From a virus, in IMG/VR virus record IMGVR_UViG_3300014501_000042, positions 1 to 36,563 of that record: a DNA stretch of 36,563 nt, one strand, 5' to 3'. Each line of letters starts with the position of its first letter. The first letter of the stretch is position 1. Positions 12,867-20,325 of the stretch are shown piece after piece. A program made the position numbers and the translations under genes. The notes below the pieces were generated by a model. That model made no database searches and had not been told where the DNA came from. It saw only the letters and a program-made list of their open reading frames with translations.

Positions 12867-12947
12867 ACCGCAGAGAACGCGGAGGACGCGGAGGTTTGGG
12901 TAGCTTCCTTCCCCTGAATTCTTTGAGTCCTCCGCGTTCTCCGCGGT
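12867..12947. repeat. Host-type dispersed palindrome
   Basis: Arms accgcagagaacgcggagg(ac) at 12867-12887 and the complementary 12927-12947 differ at one of 21 positions. This gaacgcggaggacgcggag motif is typical of the widely scattered intergenic repeats of Planctomycetota and related genomes, as far as I know. It is the second such element in the window (see 7067-7130). It could act as a bidirectional terminator or simply be a repeat acquired from the host. Confidence 0.65.
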
Positions 12948-13019
12948 GAAAAATAAAATGTCGAGAGGCGGCGTAGTGGCACGGACAATTGGAATTCTCC
13001 TGCGGGGGGCCGTGGCGAC

Positions 13020-13430
13020 GTGAATCACATGTTCATCAGCGAGATGCAGGCGCGAGCGGAAATGACGGGAGATTTCACCATGGAAGATTTACGCAACGTC
13101 GAAGCGGCCCACGCCGGAATCAAGACGGTGGAAAAACCATCGCTGGGGCGGGCCGTCCACTACGTGATCCCGTTCGGGCCGCGCAAGGGGGAGCATCGCG
13201 TGGCCATCATCACCAGTCCCTGGGGATTCTCGCCGGTCAACCTGCAGATGTTCCGCGACCAGGCGGATGATCCCTGCGTGGATCTGTGCGCCGATCATTT
13301 CGGCTGCATCCACAAAGGCGGCGGCTTCGGCGTGGACGTGTATGCGATGGCGACGCTGCCCATCCGATCCGCCAGACATGATGAGGACGGCAAAGCACCG
13401 GGGACATGGCACTATCCGGAGGAGAAATGA
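13020..13430 (+). CDS. Hypothetical protein
   Basis: The start is GTG 13020 (G-run upstream) or ATG 13029. The 136-aa product has a helical N-terminus (ISEMQARAEMTGDFTMEDL) and a beta-rich core (HYVIPFGPRKGEHRVAIIT), then CVDLCADHFGCIHKGGGFGVD, with three cysteines and two histidines that could bind zinc. No family is recognised. It looks like a compact enzyme-like or metal-binding domain. Confidence 0.6.
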   Translation: MNHMFISEMQARAEMTGDFTMEDLRNVEAAHAGIKTVEKPSLGRAVHYVIPFGPRKGEHRVAIITSPWGFSPVNLQMFRDQADDPCVDLCADHFGCIHKGGGFGVDVYAMATLPIRSARHDEDGKAPGTWHYPEEK

Positions 13431-13497
13431 TGAATGCAAAATGATGAATGCAAAATTTAATTCATCACTCATCATTCATCCTTTTTACTTTCCCGCC
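13431..13497. repeat. AT-rich repeat with hairpin
   Basis: tgatgaatgcaaaa is directly repeated, then answered by attcatcactcatcattcat, so that tgatgaat/attcatca and longer alternatives form a hairpin; ctttttac follows. It may be a weak terminator and is compositionally unlike its GC-rich surroundings, suggesting an acquired repeat. Confidence 0.45.
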
Positions 13498-13716
13498 ATG
13501 CCCTTCACCCACTGCGACATCGTCATCGCCAAGGGACGCAAGGGGATCCTCTACAACATGATCCAGGACGACAAGGGGCACTGGTATTTCGTCGTCTTCC
13601 CCGATGGCGGCAGCGGCGTCTTCCGCATCACAGAGCTGATCCGCTGGGGTCCGGCGATCAACCCGCCGACCGCAGGTCCGCCGCCTGCGGCGAGCAACAC
13701 GTCGGGGCAGAAGTAG
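13498..13716 (+). CDS. Hypothetical small protein
   Basis: The 72-aa product from ATG 13498 is beta-rich (HCDIVIAKGRKGILYNMIQD, HWYFVVFPDGGSGVFRITEL), like a small SH3-like barrel, followed by a Pro/Ala tail. The tail PPPAASNTS is encoded by a copy of the dispersed repeat gcctgcggcgagca (13683-13696). The upstream DNA is the AT-rich repeat and gives no clear ribosome-binding site. The function is unknown. Confidence 0.55.
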   Translation: MPFTHCDIVIAKGRKGILYNMIQDDKGHWYFVVFPDGGSGVFRITELIRWGPAINPPTAGPPPAASNTSGQK

Positions 13717-13727
13717 GAGTGAGCGCG

Positions 13728-14027
13728 ATGCGCGAAGTCGAATGTCCCACCGGCGCGATCGGCCAGGAGATCGAGGCGTATGTTCGCAATCTGAAACTGT
13801 TCAACGACGCGATGCACGCAGCCAAAGCGGCCAGGGACGCGGCGGAATGCCACAACGCGATGATGGGGCAGTATTACGATCGAATCCTGAACCTGCTCGT
13901 CGGTGATGGCCTGATCCACACGCTGGCCGATGGAACGCGATTGTTGGTTCAGCGGCGCGGAGACCGTTTGAACATCGAATTCTACACCGTGGAGGGGAAG
14001 TTGATGGCCGGCGGTGAGCCAAAATGA
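13728..14027 (+). CDS. Hypothetical protein preceding the integrase
   Basis: ATG 13728 has gtaggag at a good distance; the in-frame GTG at 13719 is too close to it. The 99-aa product is a long helical N-terminal half (IEAYVRNLKLFNDAMHAAKA) and a beta-hairpin C-terminal half (TLADGTRLLVQRRGDRLNIE). Its 3' end overlaps the integrase by 14 nt, so the two are probably co-expressed; a small directionality or regulatory partner is possible but unproven. Confidence 0.6.
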   Translation: MREVECPTGAIGQEIEAYVRNLKLFNDAMHAAKAARDAAECHNAMMGQYYDRILNLLVGDGLIHTLADGTRLLVQRRGDRLNIEFYTVEGKLMAGGEPK

Positions 14028-15066
14028 GAATCAGAACGCGGCGCGCAGCTCTGGCGGCGGAGGCGGCGTAGGCGCGATCGTGCTGCGGCCGTTATCGCCG
14101 ACGCTGGCGATGCCGGCCGAGGATGATGAGCAGAAACTGCTGCGGATGTGGCTGCATGGGCGATCGCCCAACACGGCGCGCAGCTACGCCAAATCGTGGA
14201 GGCGATTCCGGGAATTCTGCGACACGCCGATCCTGAGCGTCGGGCTGGCCGATCTGCAGGCGTTCGTCGATCACCTCGACCTGGCGGTGGGCAAATCCGG
14301 CAAAGTGCTAACCGCAGGTTCAAGGCATACCGTCATGGCCGGCGTCAGGAGCCTCTTCGCCTTCGTCGCGCGACTCGGGCTGATGCCGGACATCGGCAAA
14401 GCCATCCGCATGCGCGGGCTGCGGCGCACGCTCAGCGGGCGCATCCTCAGCGAGGACGATACGCGGCGGCTGATCGAGGCGGCGCGGCCGGGGCGGGATG
14501 AGATCATTCTGGAAGTCTTATACCTCTGTGCCCTCCGCAGGAGCGAGCTGGCGGCGCTGACCTGGGCGGATGCCACGCCGCGCGATGACGTGGAGGGCAT
14601 GGGCGGCCAACTGGAGATCTTCGGCAAAGGGAACAAATCACGCCCGGTGCTCGTGCCCACGGAGACGTGGGGGAAGCTGATGGGCCTGCGGCCAGCACGG
14701 CCGGCGAGTACGCCGGCGGCATTGTCATCGGCGATGGTGGGGTCCTCAATTCCCTCGAGCATCGCCAGCGGCGGCGATGCTGGCCAGCAGGCCACATGCT
14801 CGCCGCAGGCGCGGATATTCCCGATCACGGCGGGGCAGGTGTGGCGGATCGTCAAGCGGACCGCTCGCGCCGCCGGCGTGAAGGCCAGCACGTCGCCGCA
14901 CGTCCTGCGGCATTGTCACGCCACCCACGCGCTGCGCGCGGGCGTGTCGCTGTCGGTGGTCATGCGGACGCTGGGCCACGCCAACATGAGCACGACCGGC
15001 GAGTATCTTCACGCATTCCCCAACGAGAGCAGCGGCAGCGTTTTGCGGGCGCGGCGGCCTACGTAG
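14014..15066 (+). CDS. Tyrosine recombinase (integrase, XerC/D-like)
   Basis: The 350-aa product (GTG start) has an N-terminal SAM-like core-binding domain (about residues 42-125) and a catalytic domain with all six active-site positions: Arg175 in LRRSEL, Lys205 in GKGNKS, His296 and Arg299 in HVLRH, His322 in LGHAN and the nucleophile Tyr331 in TTGEYLHA. It should catalyse integration at the att sites. Two oddities stand out. It lies about 14 kb from the left and 21 kb from the right putative att copy. Residues about 226-268 are also a Ser/Ala-rich insert encoded by inverted copies of the dispersed repeat, between two conserved strands. The stop codon TAG is part of the motif ctacgtagg. Confidence 0.92.
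   Translation: MSQNENQNAARSSGGGGGVGAIVLRPLSPTLAMPAEDDEQKLLRMWLHGRSPNTARSYAKSWRRFREFCDTPILSVGLADLQAFVDHLDLAVGKSGKVLTAGSRHTVMAGVRSLFAFVARLGLMPDIGKAIRMRGLRRTLSGRILSEDDTRRLIEAARPGRDEIILEVLYLCALRRSELAALTWADATPRDDVEGMGGQLEIFGKGNKSRPVLVPTETWGKLMGLRPARPASTPAALSSAMVGSSIPSSIASGGDAGQQATCSPQARIFPITAGQVWRIVKRTARAAGVKASTSPHVLRHCHATHALRAGVSLSVVMRTLGHANMSTTGEYLHAFPNESSGSVLRARRPT
14688..14816. repeat. Inverted repeat pair inserted in the integrase
   Basis: gcctgcggccagcac with a following ggcgagtacgccgg block (from 14688) and the reverse-oriented tgctcgccgcaggc (about 14802-14815) bracket about 100 nt that contain another hairpin (gcatcgcc/ggcgatgc). The layout of two inverted short repeats around a spacer is that of a REP doublet. 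It is in frame and adds about 43 residues to the recombinase. Confidence 0.65.
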
Positions 15067-15067
15067 G
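15059..15067 (+). repeat. CTACGTAGG motif at a gene junction
   Basis: The motif carries the integrase stop (TAG) and supplies agg-gac before ATG 15071. Other exact copies: 10331, 11938, 28828 and 34915; shorter ctacgtag versions lie at 18141 and 20889. Five exact copies of a nonamer in 36 kb is far above chance. Confidence 0.65.
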
Positions 15068-15070
15068 GAC

Positions 15071-15361
15071 ATGAAATGGGTGCTGCGAAATTGGCTGGCG
15101 GTAACGAGCTTCGCATCGGTGTGCCTGACCGGCGGGATGCTGTTCAGCGATGTCAGCACGATGCAGAAACAAGTGGACAAAATCAACGAGACCAAGCCGC
15201 AGGTGCTGGAATCGAAGATCGAGGATCAGGAGCAGGAGCGGTCGGCCGATCAGCAATTTCTCGCGCAGCAGTTGGCAGAGATTCACGCGGACCTCAAGCA
15301 ACTCAACGGCGACGTTTCCTTCATCAAGGGTCGCATTGAAAACATCGGAGGACGCGAATGA
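15071..15361 (+). CDS. Membrane-anchored coiled-coil protein
   Basis: The 96-aa product starts at ATG 15071 behind ctacgtagg-gac. Residues about 8-26 (WLAVTSFASVCLTGGMLF) form a transmembrane anchor or uncleaved signal, and about 30-90 a charged coiled coil (KQVDKINETKPQVLESKIED onward). The type matches small lysis accessory proteins such as inner-membrane spanins or haemolysin-XhlA-like proteins, though no lysin is near. The role is uncertain. Confidence 0.6.
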   Translation: MKWVLRNWLAVTSFASVCLTGGMLFSDVSTMQKQVDKINETKPQVLESKIEDQEQERSADQQFLAQQLAEIHADLKQLNGDVSFIKGRIENIGGRE

Positions 15362-15459
15362 ATCGGCGCGATCCCCCCGGCCTAAGAATCATTTTCGCCC
15401 GCGAGCAATACGGTTGTTGCGGCTGCTCGGTGGGGGCGGATTTGGGATTGGGAATTTAA
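15358..15459 (+). CDS. 33-aa cysteine-containing peptide
   Basis: ATG 15358 overlaps the preceding stop (ATGA) and has cggaggacgcga upstream, so translation is likely. The product MNRRDPPGLRIIFAREQYGC continues CGCSVGADLGLGI and has a CCGC cluster. It may be a short lysis or regulatory peptide, or a truncated gene. No family is recognised. Confidence 0.4.
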   Translation: MNRRDPPGLRIIFAREQYGCCGCSVGADLGLGI

Positions 15460-15548
15460 TTAAGGCGCACTGATGTGGCGCGGCGGCGTCGGATCGCGGC
15501 GCGGGGTGGGGTGTGCGGGCGGGCGCGGGGCTTTTTTAAGGGGAATTC

Positions 15549-16058
15549 ATGGCAACCGCTGAAGTCATTACCGGCGACGTCGTCATCCGCGGCAATTTGC
15601 AGCCGAGCACGATCTCGCAGCCGGCCAACTCCATCGCCGACGTCAACGTGGGGACGCCGGCGGCGGGCGCGGCCGGCGTCGCTTCCTCCAAGCTCAATCA
15701 CCGCTATCACAAGCACTGGCCGCAGCCCAATACCACGGCCACCACAGAGACACGCCCGCTGTTCATCACCTACGGAACCTCCGGCACGCTGGTCGCCTTC
15801 AAAGCCGGATCGATCGCGCCCTGCGCGGGCGCGGCCACCATCACCATCGATCTATACAAGAACGGCGCTTCGGTCCTCTCCGCGCCGATCACGCTCAACA
15901 GCTCCAACGTCGCGCGCGTCGCGACGCTGGGCACCATCACCGCGGCCACGACGGCGGCGGGGGACTGGTTCGACGCGGTCATCACCGCGACCGCCGGCGG
16001 CGGCACGCTGGGCACCGGTCTGTTCGTGGAGCTGGTGATCGATGAGACCCCGTCCTAA
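15549..16058 (+). CDS. Probable structural (beta-rich) protein
   Basis: ATG 15549 has aagggg upstream. The 169-aa product is rich in Ala, Thr, Gly and Ser and is strand-dominated (HKHWPQPNTTATTETRPLFI, AGAATITIDLYKNGASVLSA, GTLGTGLFVELVIDE), typical of virion decoration or fibre proteins. It is the first gene of the packaging/structural block and overlaps the small terminase by 17 nt. An unusual spot for a virion protein; the exact role is unknown. Confidence 0.6.
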   Translation: MATAEVITGDVVIRGNLQPSTISQPANSIADVNVGTPAAGAAGVASSKLNHRYHKHWPQPNTTATTETRPLFITYGTSGTLVAFKAGSIAPCAGAATITIDLYKNGASVLSAPITLNSSNVARVATLGTITAATTAAGDWFDAVITATAGGGTLGTGLFVELVIDETPS

Positions 16059-16530
16059 AAAACCGGTCCGTAAGCAGACCACCGAGCAGATCGCCGAGCA
16101 GCTCGACGTCGATCGCGCCACCATCCTGCGCTGGTGCGCGGAGGGGTTGCCGCATTCCAAGCCGAGCAAGCATCGCGAGGGCAACCGCTACGACCTGGCC
16201 GAGGCGGCGGCGTGGATGCAGGCGAACGGGCGCAGCGGCGAGGTGGGGCGGCCGCCCGAGAAGGATGAGCAGCTCCTATCCCTGCAAATCAAAAAACTCC
16301 AGGCGGTGGTGGAGAAGGTGCAGCGCGAGAACAAAGTGGCGGCGGGGCTGCTGATCGACGCCGCCGCCGAACAACGCCGCGATATCCAGAAAATCACCGT
16401 CGTGCGCAACCGCCTGTGCGGCCTGGGCGCGGCCATCTCTCCGCAACTGGAGGGGCTGGACGGCGCGGCGCGGCAGAGCGTCATCGACGCGGCCGTCGAG
16501 GAGATCCTGCAGGAGTTGGCCCGGTCATGA
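16042..16530 (+). CDS. Small terminase subunit (Nu1-like)
   Basis: The 162-aa product begins with a helix-turn-helix (TTEQIAEQLDVDRATILRWC, about residues 13-35) and a wing-like segment (HREGNRYDLAEAAAWMQA), the arrangement of lambda Nu1-type DNA-recognition subunits. A coiled coil follows (about 75-105) and then a helical C-terminus that would contact the large subunit. It sits directly before and overlaps (ATGA) the large terminase, as expected. It should select phage DNA for packaging at cos or pac. Confidence 0.75.
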   Translation: MRPRPKKPVRKQTTEQIAEQLDVDRATILRWCAEGLPHSKPSKHREGNRYDLAEAAAWMQANGRSGEVGRPPEKDEQLLSLQIKKLQAVVEKVQRENKVAAGLLIDAAAEQRRDIQKITVVRNRLCGLGAAISPQLEGLDGAARQSVIDAAVEEILQELARS

Positions 16531-18518
16531 AGCCGGGGCGCCTCCAGATCGCACACCGCCAGGTTGCGCACCGCCAGGTGTTCAGCGATGCCGAGCGGAT
16601 GGCCTGGGCCAAGCCGCGGAAGCTGCGGCCCAGTGAGTGGGCGGAGAAGAACCGCGTCATCCCATCGGCCAACGCCGCCGAACCCGGGCGCCTGCGACTC
16701 TCACGCACGCCCTACATCCGCGGCGTCATGGATGCCACCGACGAACCGGGCATCGAGGAAGTGATCTTCGTCGCCGGCACGCAGGTGGGAAAATCGACCT
16801 GCACCGAGAGCCTGATCGGCAAGTGGGTGGATGATGACCCCGGCCCGATCATGCTGGTGCTGGACACGGAGAAGTCGGCCGGGGAAGTGACCGAGGAGCG
16901 CATCCGACCGCTGGTCGCCGCCGAGCCGCTGGCGTCCCACCTGTCGGAAAAACCCAAGGACAACAAGCTCAACAGCATCAAGTTCGACACCTGCATGCTG
17001 TATCTCGCCTGGGCGCGCTCGCCCGGATCGCTGGCGCGTCGCGCGGTGCGGCGGGTGATCTTCGACGAAGTGGACAAATTCCCCACCGCCTCGGCCAGGG
17101 AGGCCGACCCGATCAGCCTGGGCATCGAGCGCACCGCGACGTACGGATACCGCCGCACCGTCTTCATGGCCAGCACGCCCACCGTGCGCACGGGCCTGAT
17201 CTGGCGGGCGATGGAAGCGGCGGGGGACCGGCGGCGATTCTGGGTGCCCTGCCCGCACTGCGGCGAATACCAGGTTTTGAGCTTCGCTCAGGTGAAGTTC
17301 CCCCCTTGCGGCGAGCCCAGCGGCGGCGTGTCAAGCGCCAGCTTCGATCGCAATCTCCACGCCGATCGCATCGAGACGCAGGGCTTGGCCCACTACGAGT
17401 GCGCGCATTGCCGGAAGGCGATCGTCGAATCGCAACGGCTGGCCATGGTCGTGCGCGGCGTGTGGCTCAGCGACGGACATCAGACGATCGACACCAACGG
17501 CGTGATCCAAGGCAAATCGCCCAGGGCCAAGCGTGTGGCATTCTGGCTCAGCGGCAGCTCCCTCTATTCCCCCTGGCGGACGTTCAGCGCCGTGGCGGCG
17601 GCGTTCCTGCGCAGCCTGGGCGATCCCGGCAAGCTCCAGAACTTCCGCAACGCATGGCTGGCGGAGGTCTTCGAGGAAACCATCAAGAGCCACAGCGTCA
17701 AGGAGTTTCGCGAGCTGCTGGTGGATGCGCCACGGCCCATGCTCGTGCCCAGGTGGGCCGAGTACATCATCGCCGCGGCGGACGTGCAGAAGGATCGCAT
17801 CTATTGGAACGTGCGGGCCTGGGGTGCGGACTATTTCTCCAAACTGATCACCTACGGCATCGCGCTATCCTTCGAGGAGCTGGCGCGGGCGACGCTGGGC
17901 ACTCAGTTCCCGCTGGAAACGCCCGCGGCGAGCACGAGCCAGGCGCACCTGCTGGTCTGTGACACGCGCTACCGACGCGATGAGGTCTACCAACTGGCCA
18001 AGACCGACCAGCGCATCCGCCCGGTGATGGGCGGCAACGACAAGCAGGCGATGCTGGTGAAGTTCTCCGCGGCCGGGAGGCAGTGGGGCATCCCGCTCTA
18101 CCTGCTCAACACCCAACTGCTCAAAGACAGGCTCAGCGTCCTACGTAGTGACGGGGGCGCCGCCGGCGGGAGCCGCGGGCTCGGGGCTCGGTGGCAGCTC
18201 AACAGCGCGGTCGAGGAGCAATATCTGCAGCACCTGGCCGCCGAGCACAAGGTGCTGATCAAGGGGGAATGGGTGTGGATGCCAAAGACCGCCGGCGCGG
18301 CCAACCACTGGGGCGACTGTGAGGTTTACCAGGTGGCGGGGGCGGAGATCGCGCGGGTTGATCTTCTGACTTCGACCCATCCTGAAACGACGGTGGATGC
18401 CGCTGTAATGCAAAACGCGGCGACTGCAGCCTCGACGCCGGGGGCGATGAGCGATCGCCGCGATGAGCGGCCCAGGGGCAACTGGCTGGGCAAAACGAAG
18501 GGGTGGCTGGATAAATGA
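16527..18518 (+). CDS. Large terminase subunit, GpA family
   Basis: The 663-aa product is a lambda A-type packaging motor. Residues 84-91 GTQVGKST are the Walker A motif, and VIFDEVDKF with D180/E181 is Walker B. Two CxxC pairs (near 242 and 292) may bind zinc. ADVQKDRIYWNVRAWG near 416-432 fits the start of the RNase-H-like nuclease domain. Near the N-terminus AHRQVAHRQV is encoded by a tandem reverse copy of the repeat caccgccaggt (16551-16581), and near 465-470 PAASTSQ by another copy (17921-17935). The family length is about 640-660, so it is complete. Confidence 0.93.
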   Translation: MKPGRLQIAHRQVAHRQVFSDAERMAWAKPRKLRPSEWAEKNRVIPSANAAEPGRLRLSRTPYIRGVMDATDEPGIEEVIFVAGTQVGKSTCTESLIGKWVDDDPGPIMLVLDTEKSAGEVTEERIRPLVAAEPLASHLSEKPKDNKLNSIKFDTCMLYLAWARSPGSLARRAVRRVIFDEVDKFPTASAREADPISLGIERTATYGYRRTVFMASTPTVRTGLIWRAMEAAGDRRRFWVPCPHCGEYQVLSFAQVKFPPCGEPSGGVSSASFDRNLHADRIETQGLAHYECAHCRKAIVESQRLAMVVRGVWLSDGHQTIDTNGVIQGKSPRAKRVAFWLSGSSLYSPWRTFSAVAAAFLRSLGDPGKLQNFRNAWLAEVFEETIKSHSVKEFRELLVDAPRPMLVPRWAEYIIAAADVQKDRIYWNVRAWGADYFSKLITYGIALSFEELARATLGTQFPLETPAASTSQAHLLVCDTRYRRDEVYQLAKTDQRIRPVMGGNDKQAMLVKFSAAGRQWGIPLYLLNTQLLKDRLSVLRSDGGAAGGSRGLGARWQLNSAVEEQYLQHLAAEHKVLIKGEWVWMPKTAGAANHWGDCEVYQVAGAEIARVDLLTSTHPETTVDAAVMQNAATAASTPGAMSDRRDERPRGNWLGKTKGWLDK

Positions 18519-18769
18519 GCGACGACGAAAATTGCATCCCGATTGAAGTGAGCGATGCGCAGATCCTCGCGGCCCTGCAACTGGCGCTGCTGACCTTCGC
18601 CACCAGCGGGGCGCAATCCTACACCATCCACGGCCGCACGTTCGTCCGCGCCCAAATCAAGGATATCCAGAACCTGATCGCGCAGTACGAGTCACGCGTG
18701 CTGGCAACGACGTCTCCCGGACTCAACGGCGCGACCATCCTGGCGCGGACCAACTCGGTGGGGCCATGA
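18515..18769 (+). CDS. Head-tail joining protein, gpW-like
   Basis: The 84-aa product sits between large terminase and portal and overlaps both by ATGA, as W does in lambda. Its layout (two short helices around a beta hairpin: LALLTFATSGAQSYTIHGRT, then RAQIKDIQNLIAQYESRV) matches gpW, which has the GRxxxxxxIxDLxxxI pattern. It would fill the connector after packaging. Assigned from position and pattern. Confidence 0.7.
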   Translation: MSDDENCIPIEVSDAQILAALQLALLTFATSGAQSYTIHGRTFVRAQIKDIQNLIAQYESRVLATTSPGLNGATILARTNSVGP

Positions 18770-20325
18770 ATTTCCTGGACAAGGTCATCGGCTACTTCTC
18801 GCCCGAGCGAGCCTTCCACCGCGCCCAGTTCCGCAAGGCCGCGGACCTGATGGCCAGCTACAGCGGCGCCTATCCCACCCGCGCCAGCACTCCCTGGTCG
18901 CAGAGCGAATCGATCGGCGGCCTGCCGCACCTGAACCTGATCGTGCAACGCAACCTGCGCGATCGCGCGCGGTCGCTGGTGGAGAACAACGTCGTGGCCA
19001 GCTCCATGCTGGACCGCGCGGTGGAGAACATCGTCGGCGATGGCTTCCAGTTCCAGATGGCCAGCGGCAACCCGGATTACAACAAGAAGGCCGAAGACCT
19101 GATGAACAACTGGTTCGGCATCATGGACTTCTATGGAAGCTCCTGGGTGCAGCACCAGCGACTGGCCGTCTACGGCCTGCTGCGCGATGGGGACATCGGC
19201 GGGGCGCTGCTATCGCGCGGGCAGGTGCAGTTGGTGGAGGGCGACTATATCTCCAGCCCCTTCACCCGACCGATGGCCTTCCTGCACGATGGCGTGGAGG
19301 TCGATAAATTCGGCCGCATCGTCCAGTTCTGGGTGATGCAGTTCGTCGATCTGAAAAAGAAGGAGTGGCGCCCGGTCAAGGCCCGCGACTTCCTCTTCCT
19401 GGCCAACATGCGGCGGCGCACGCAGTACCGCGGCGAGCCGTGCTTCGCGCAATGCTTCGACCTGTTCGATTCACTGGCCAAGTATATCGACGCCGTGACC
19501 ATGGCGCAGCAGATCGCCGCGTGTCTGGCCATCTTCATCAAGATGAACAACCCGGCCGCGGCGGTGAGCGGACTGCGCGGGGCGTGCGGCAAATCCGGCG
19601 ATGAAGGCTACAAGCAGTGGAAGATCGCGCCGGGGATGATTCAGGCGCTGCAGCCCGGGGAGGAAATCCAGCAGATCACCCCGCAGCAACCGGGCAATGA
19701 TTTCTCCCAGAACATCCGCATGTTCCTGCGCATCATCGGCCTGACCCTGGGCATGCCGCTGGAATACGCGCTGCTCGATTATTCGGGCGTCAGCGGACAA
19801 ACCGCCAAGGGCGTGGACCTGCGGGCGCAATTGGCATTCGAGCGATGGCAGAAGCTGGTCATTGATGAATACCTGACCCGCCTCGTGCGATGGCGGCTGT
19901 GCAAATTCGTGAAGGAAGGGCTGCTGGAACCGCGCGCCGACGGCACTCAACACATCTGGCACCCCAAGCCCTGGCCGTATCTGGACCGGGTGAAGGAACT
20001 GCAGGCGGCCAAGCTGGCGATCGATATCGGCCTGTCCACCGAGCAGGAGGAAATCCTGTCCCGCGGAGGCAAGCCGGACAAGATCGCGGCACAGCAGGCC
20101 AAGGAGCTGGCGCGCAAACGCAAGACGGGAATCCCCATCCTGCACAGCACAATGGTGCAGGAGATCGGCGTCAAGGCCCCGGCCTCCAACCAGGAATCGG
20201 TGGGGACACCGGATCCGGGGGGTGAACCGCCCGATGCGCCGGCGCCGGCCGACAACGGTGGCGGCGACGATGGGAATGGCGGAGACGACGGTGGGGGAGA
20301 GGGGGGCAATCGTGAAGCGGCGTGA
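18766..20325 (+). CDS. Portal protein, lambda gpB family
   Basis: The 519-aa product has the conserved lambda-type portal core: N-terminal RAVENIVGDGFQFQ, the GLLRDGDIGGALLSRGQVQL segment, and LGMPLEYALLDYSGVSGQTA near residue 325-345. It ends in an acidic, Gly-rich tail. It forms the dodecameric ring at the capsid vertex through which DNA enters. Its last 14 nt overlap the protease start. Length and order are as in lambda. Confidence 0.93.
   Translation: MNFLDKVIGYFSPERAFHRAQFRKAADLMASYSGAYPTRASTPWSQSESIGGLPHLNLIVQRNLRDRARSLVENNVVASSMLDRAVENIVGDGFQFQMASGNPDYNKKAEDLMNNWFGIMDFYGSSWVQHQRLAVYGLLRDGDIGGALLSRGQVQLVEGDYISSPFTRPMAFLHDGVEVDKFGRIVQFWVMQFVDLKKKEWRPVKARDFLFLANMRRRTQYRGEPCFAQCFDLFDSLAKYIDAVTMAQQIAACLAIFIKMNNPAAAVSGLRGACGKSGDEGYKQWKIAPGMIQALQPGEEIQQITPQQPGNDFSQNIRMFLRIIGLTLGMPLEYALLDYSGVSGQTAKGVDLRAQLAFERWQKLVIDEYLTRLVRWRLCKFVKEGLLEPRADGTQHIWHPKPWPYLDRVKELQAAKLAIDIGLSTEQEEILSRGGKPDKIAAQQAKELARKRKTGIPILHSTMVQEIGVKAPASNQESVGTPDPGGEPPDAPAPADNGGGDDGNGGDDGGGEGGNREAA

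Noticed and set aside
14014-15066. Integrase as pseudogene because of its internal low-complexity insert
   Set aside because: The frame is open and all six catalytic residues are present.
15460-15548. Terminator before the packaging genes
   Set aside because: A T-run at about 15534 follows GC-rich DNA, but no convincing stem immediately precedes it.
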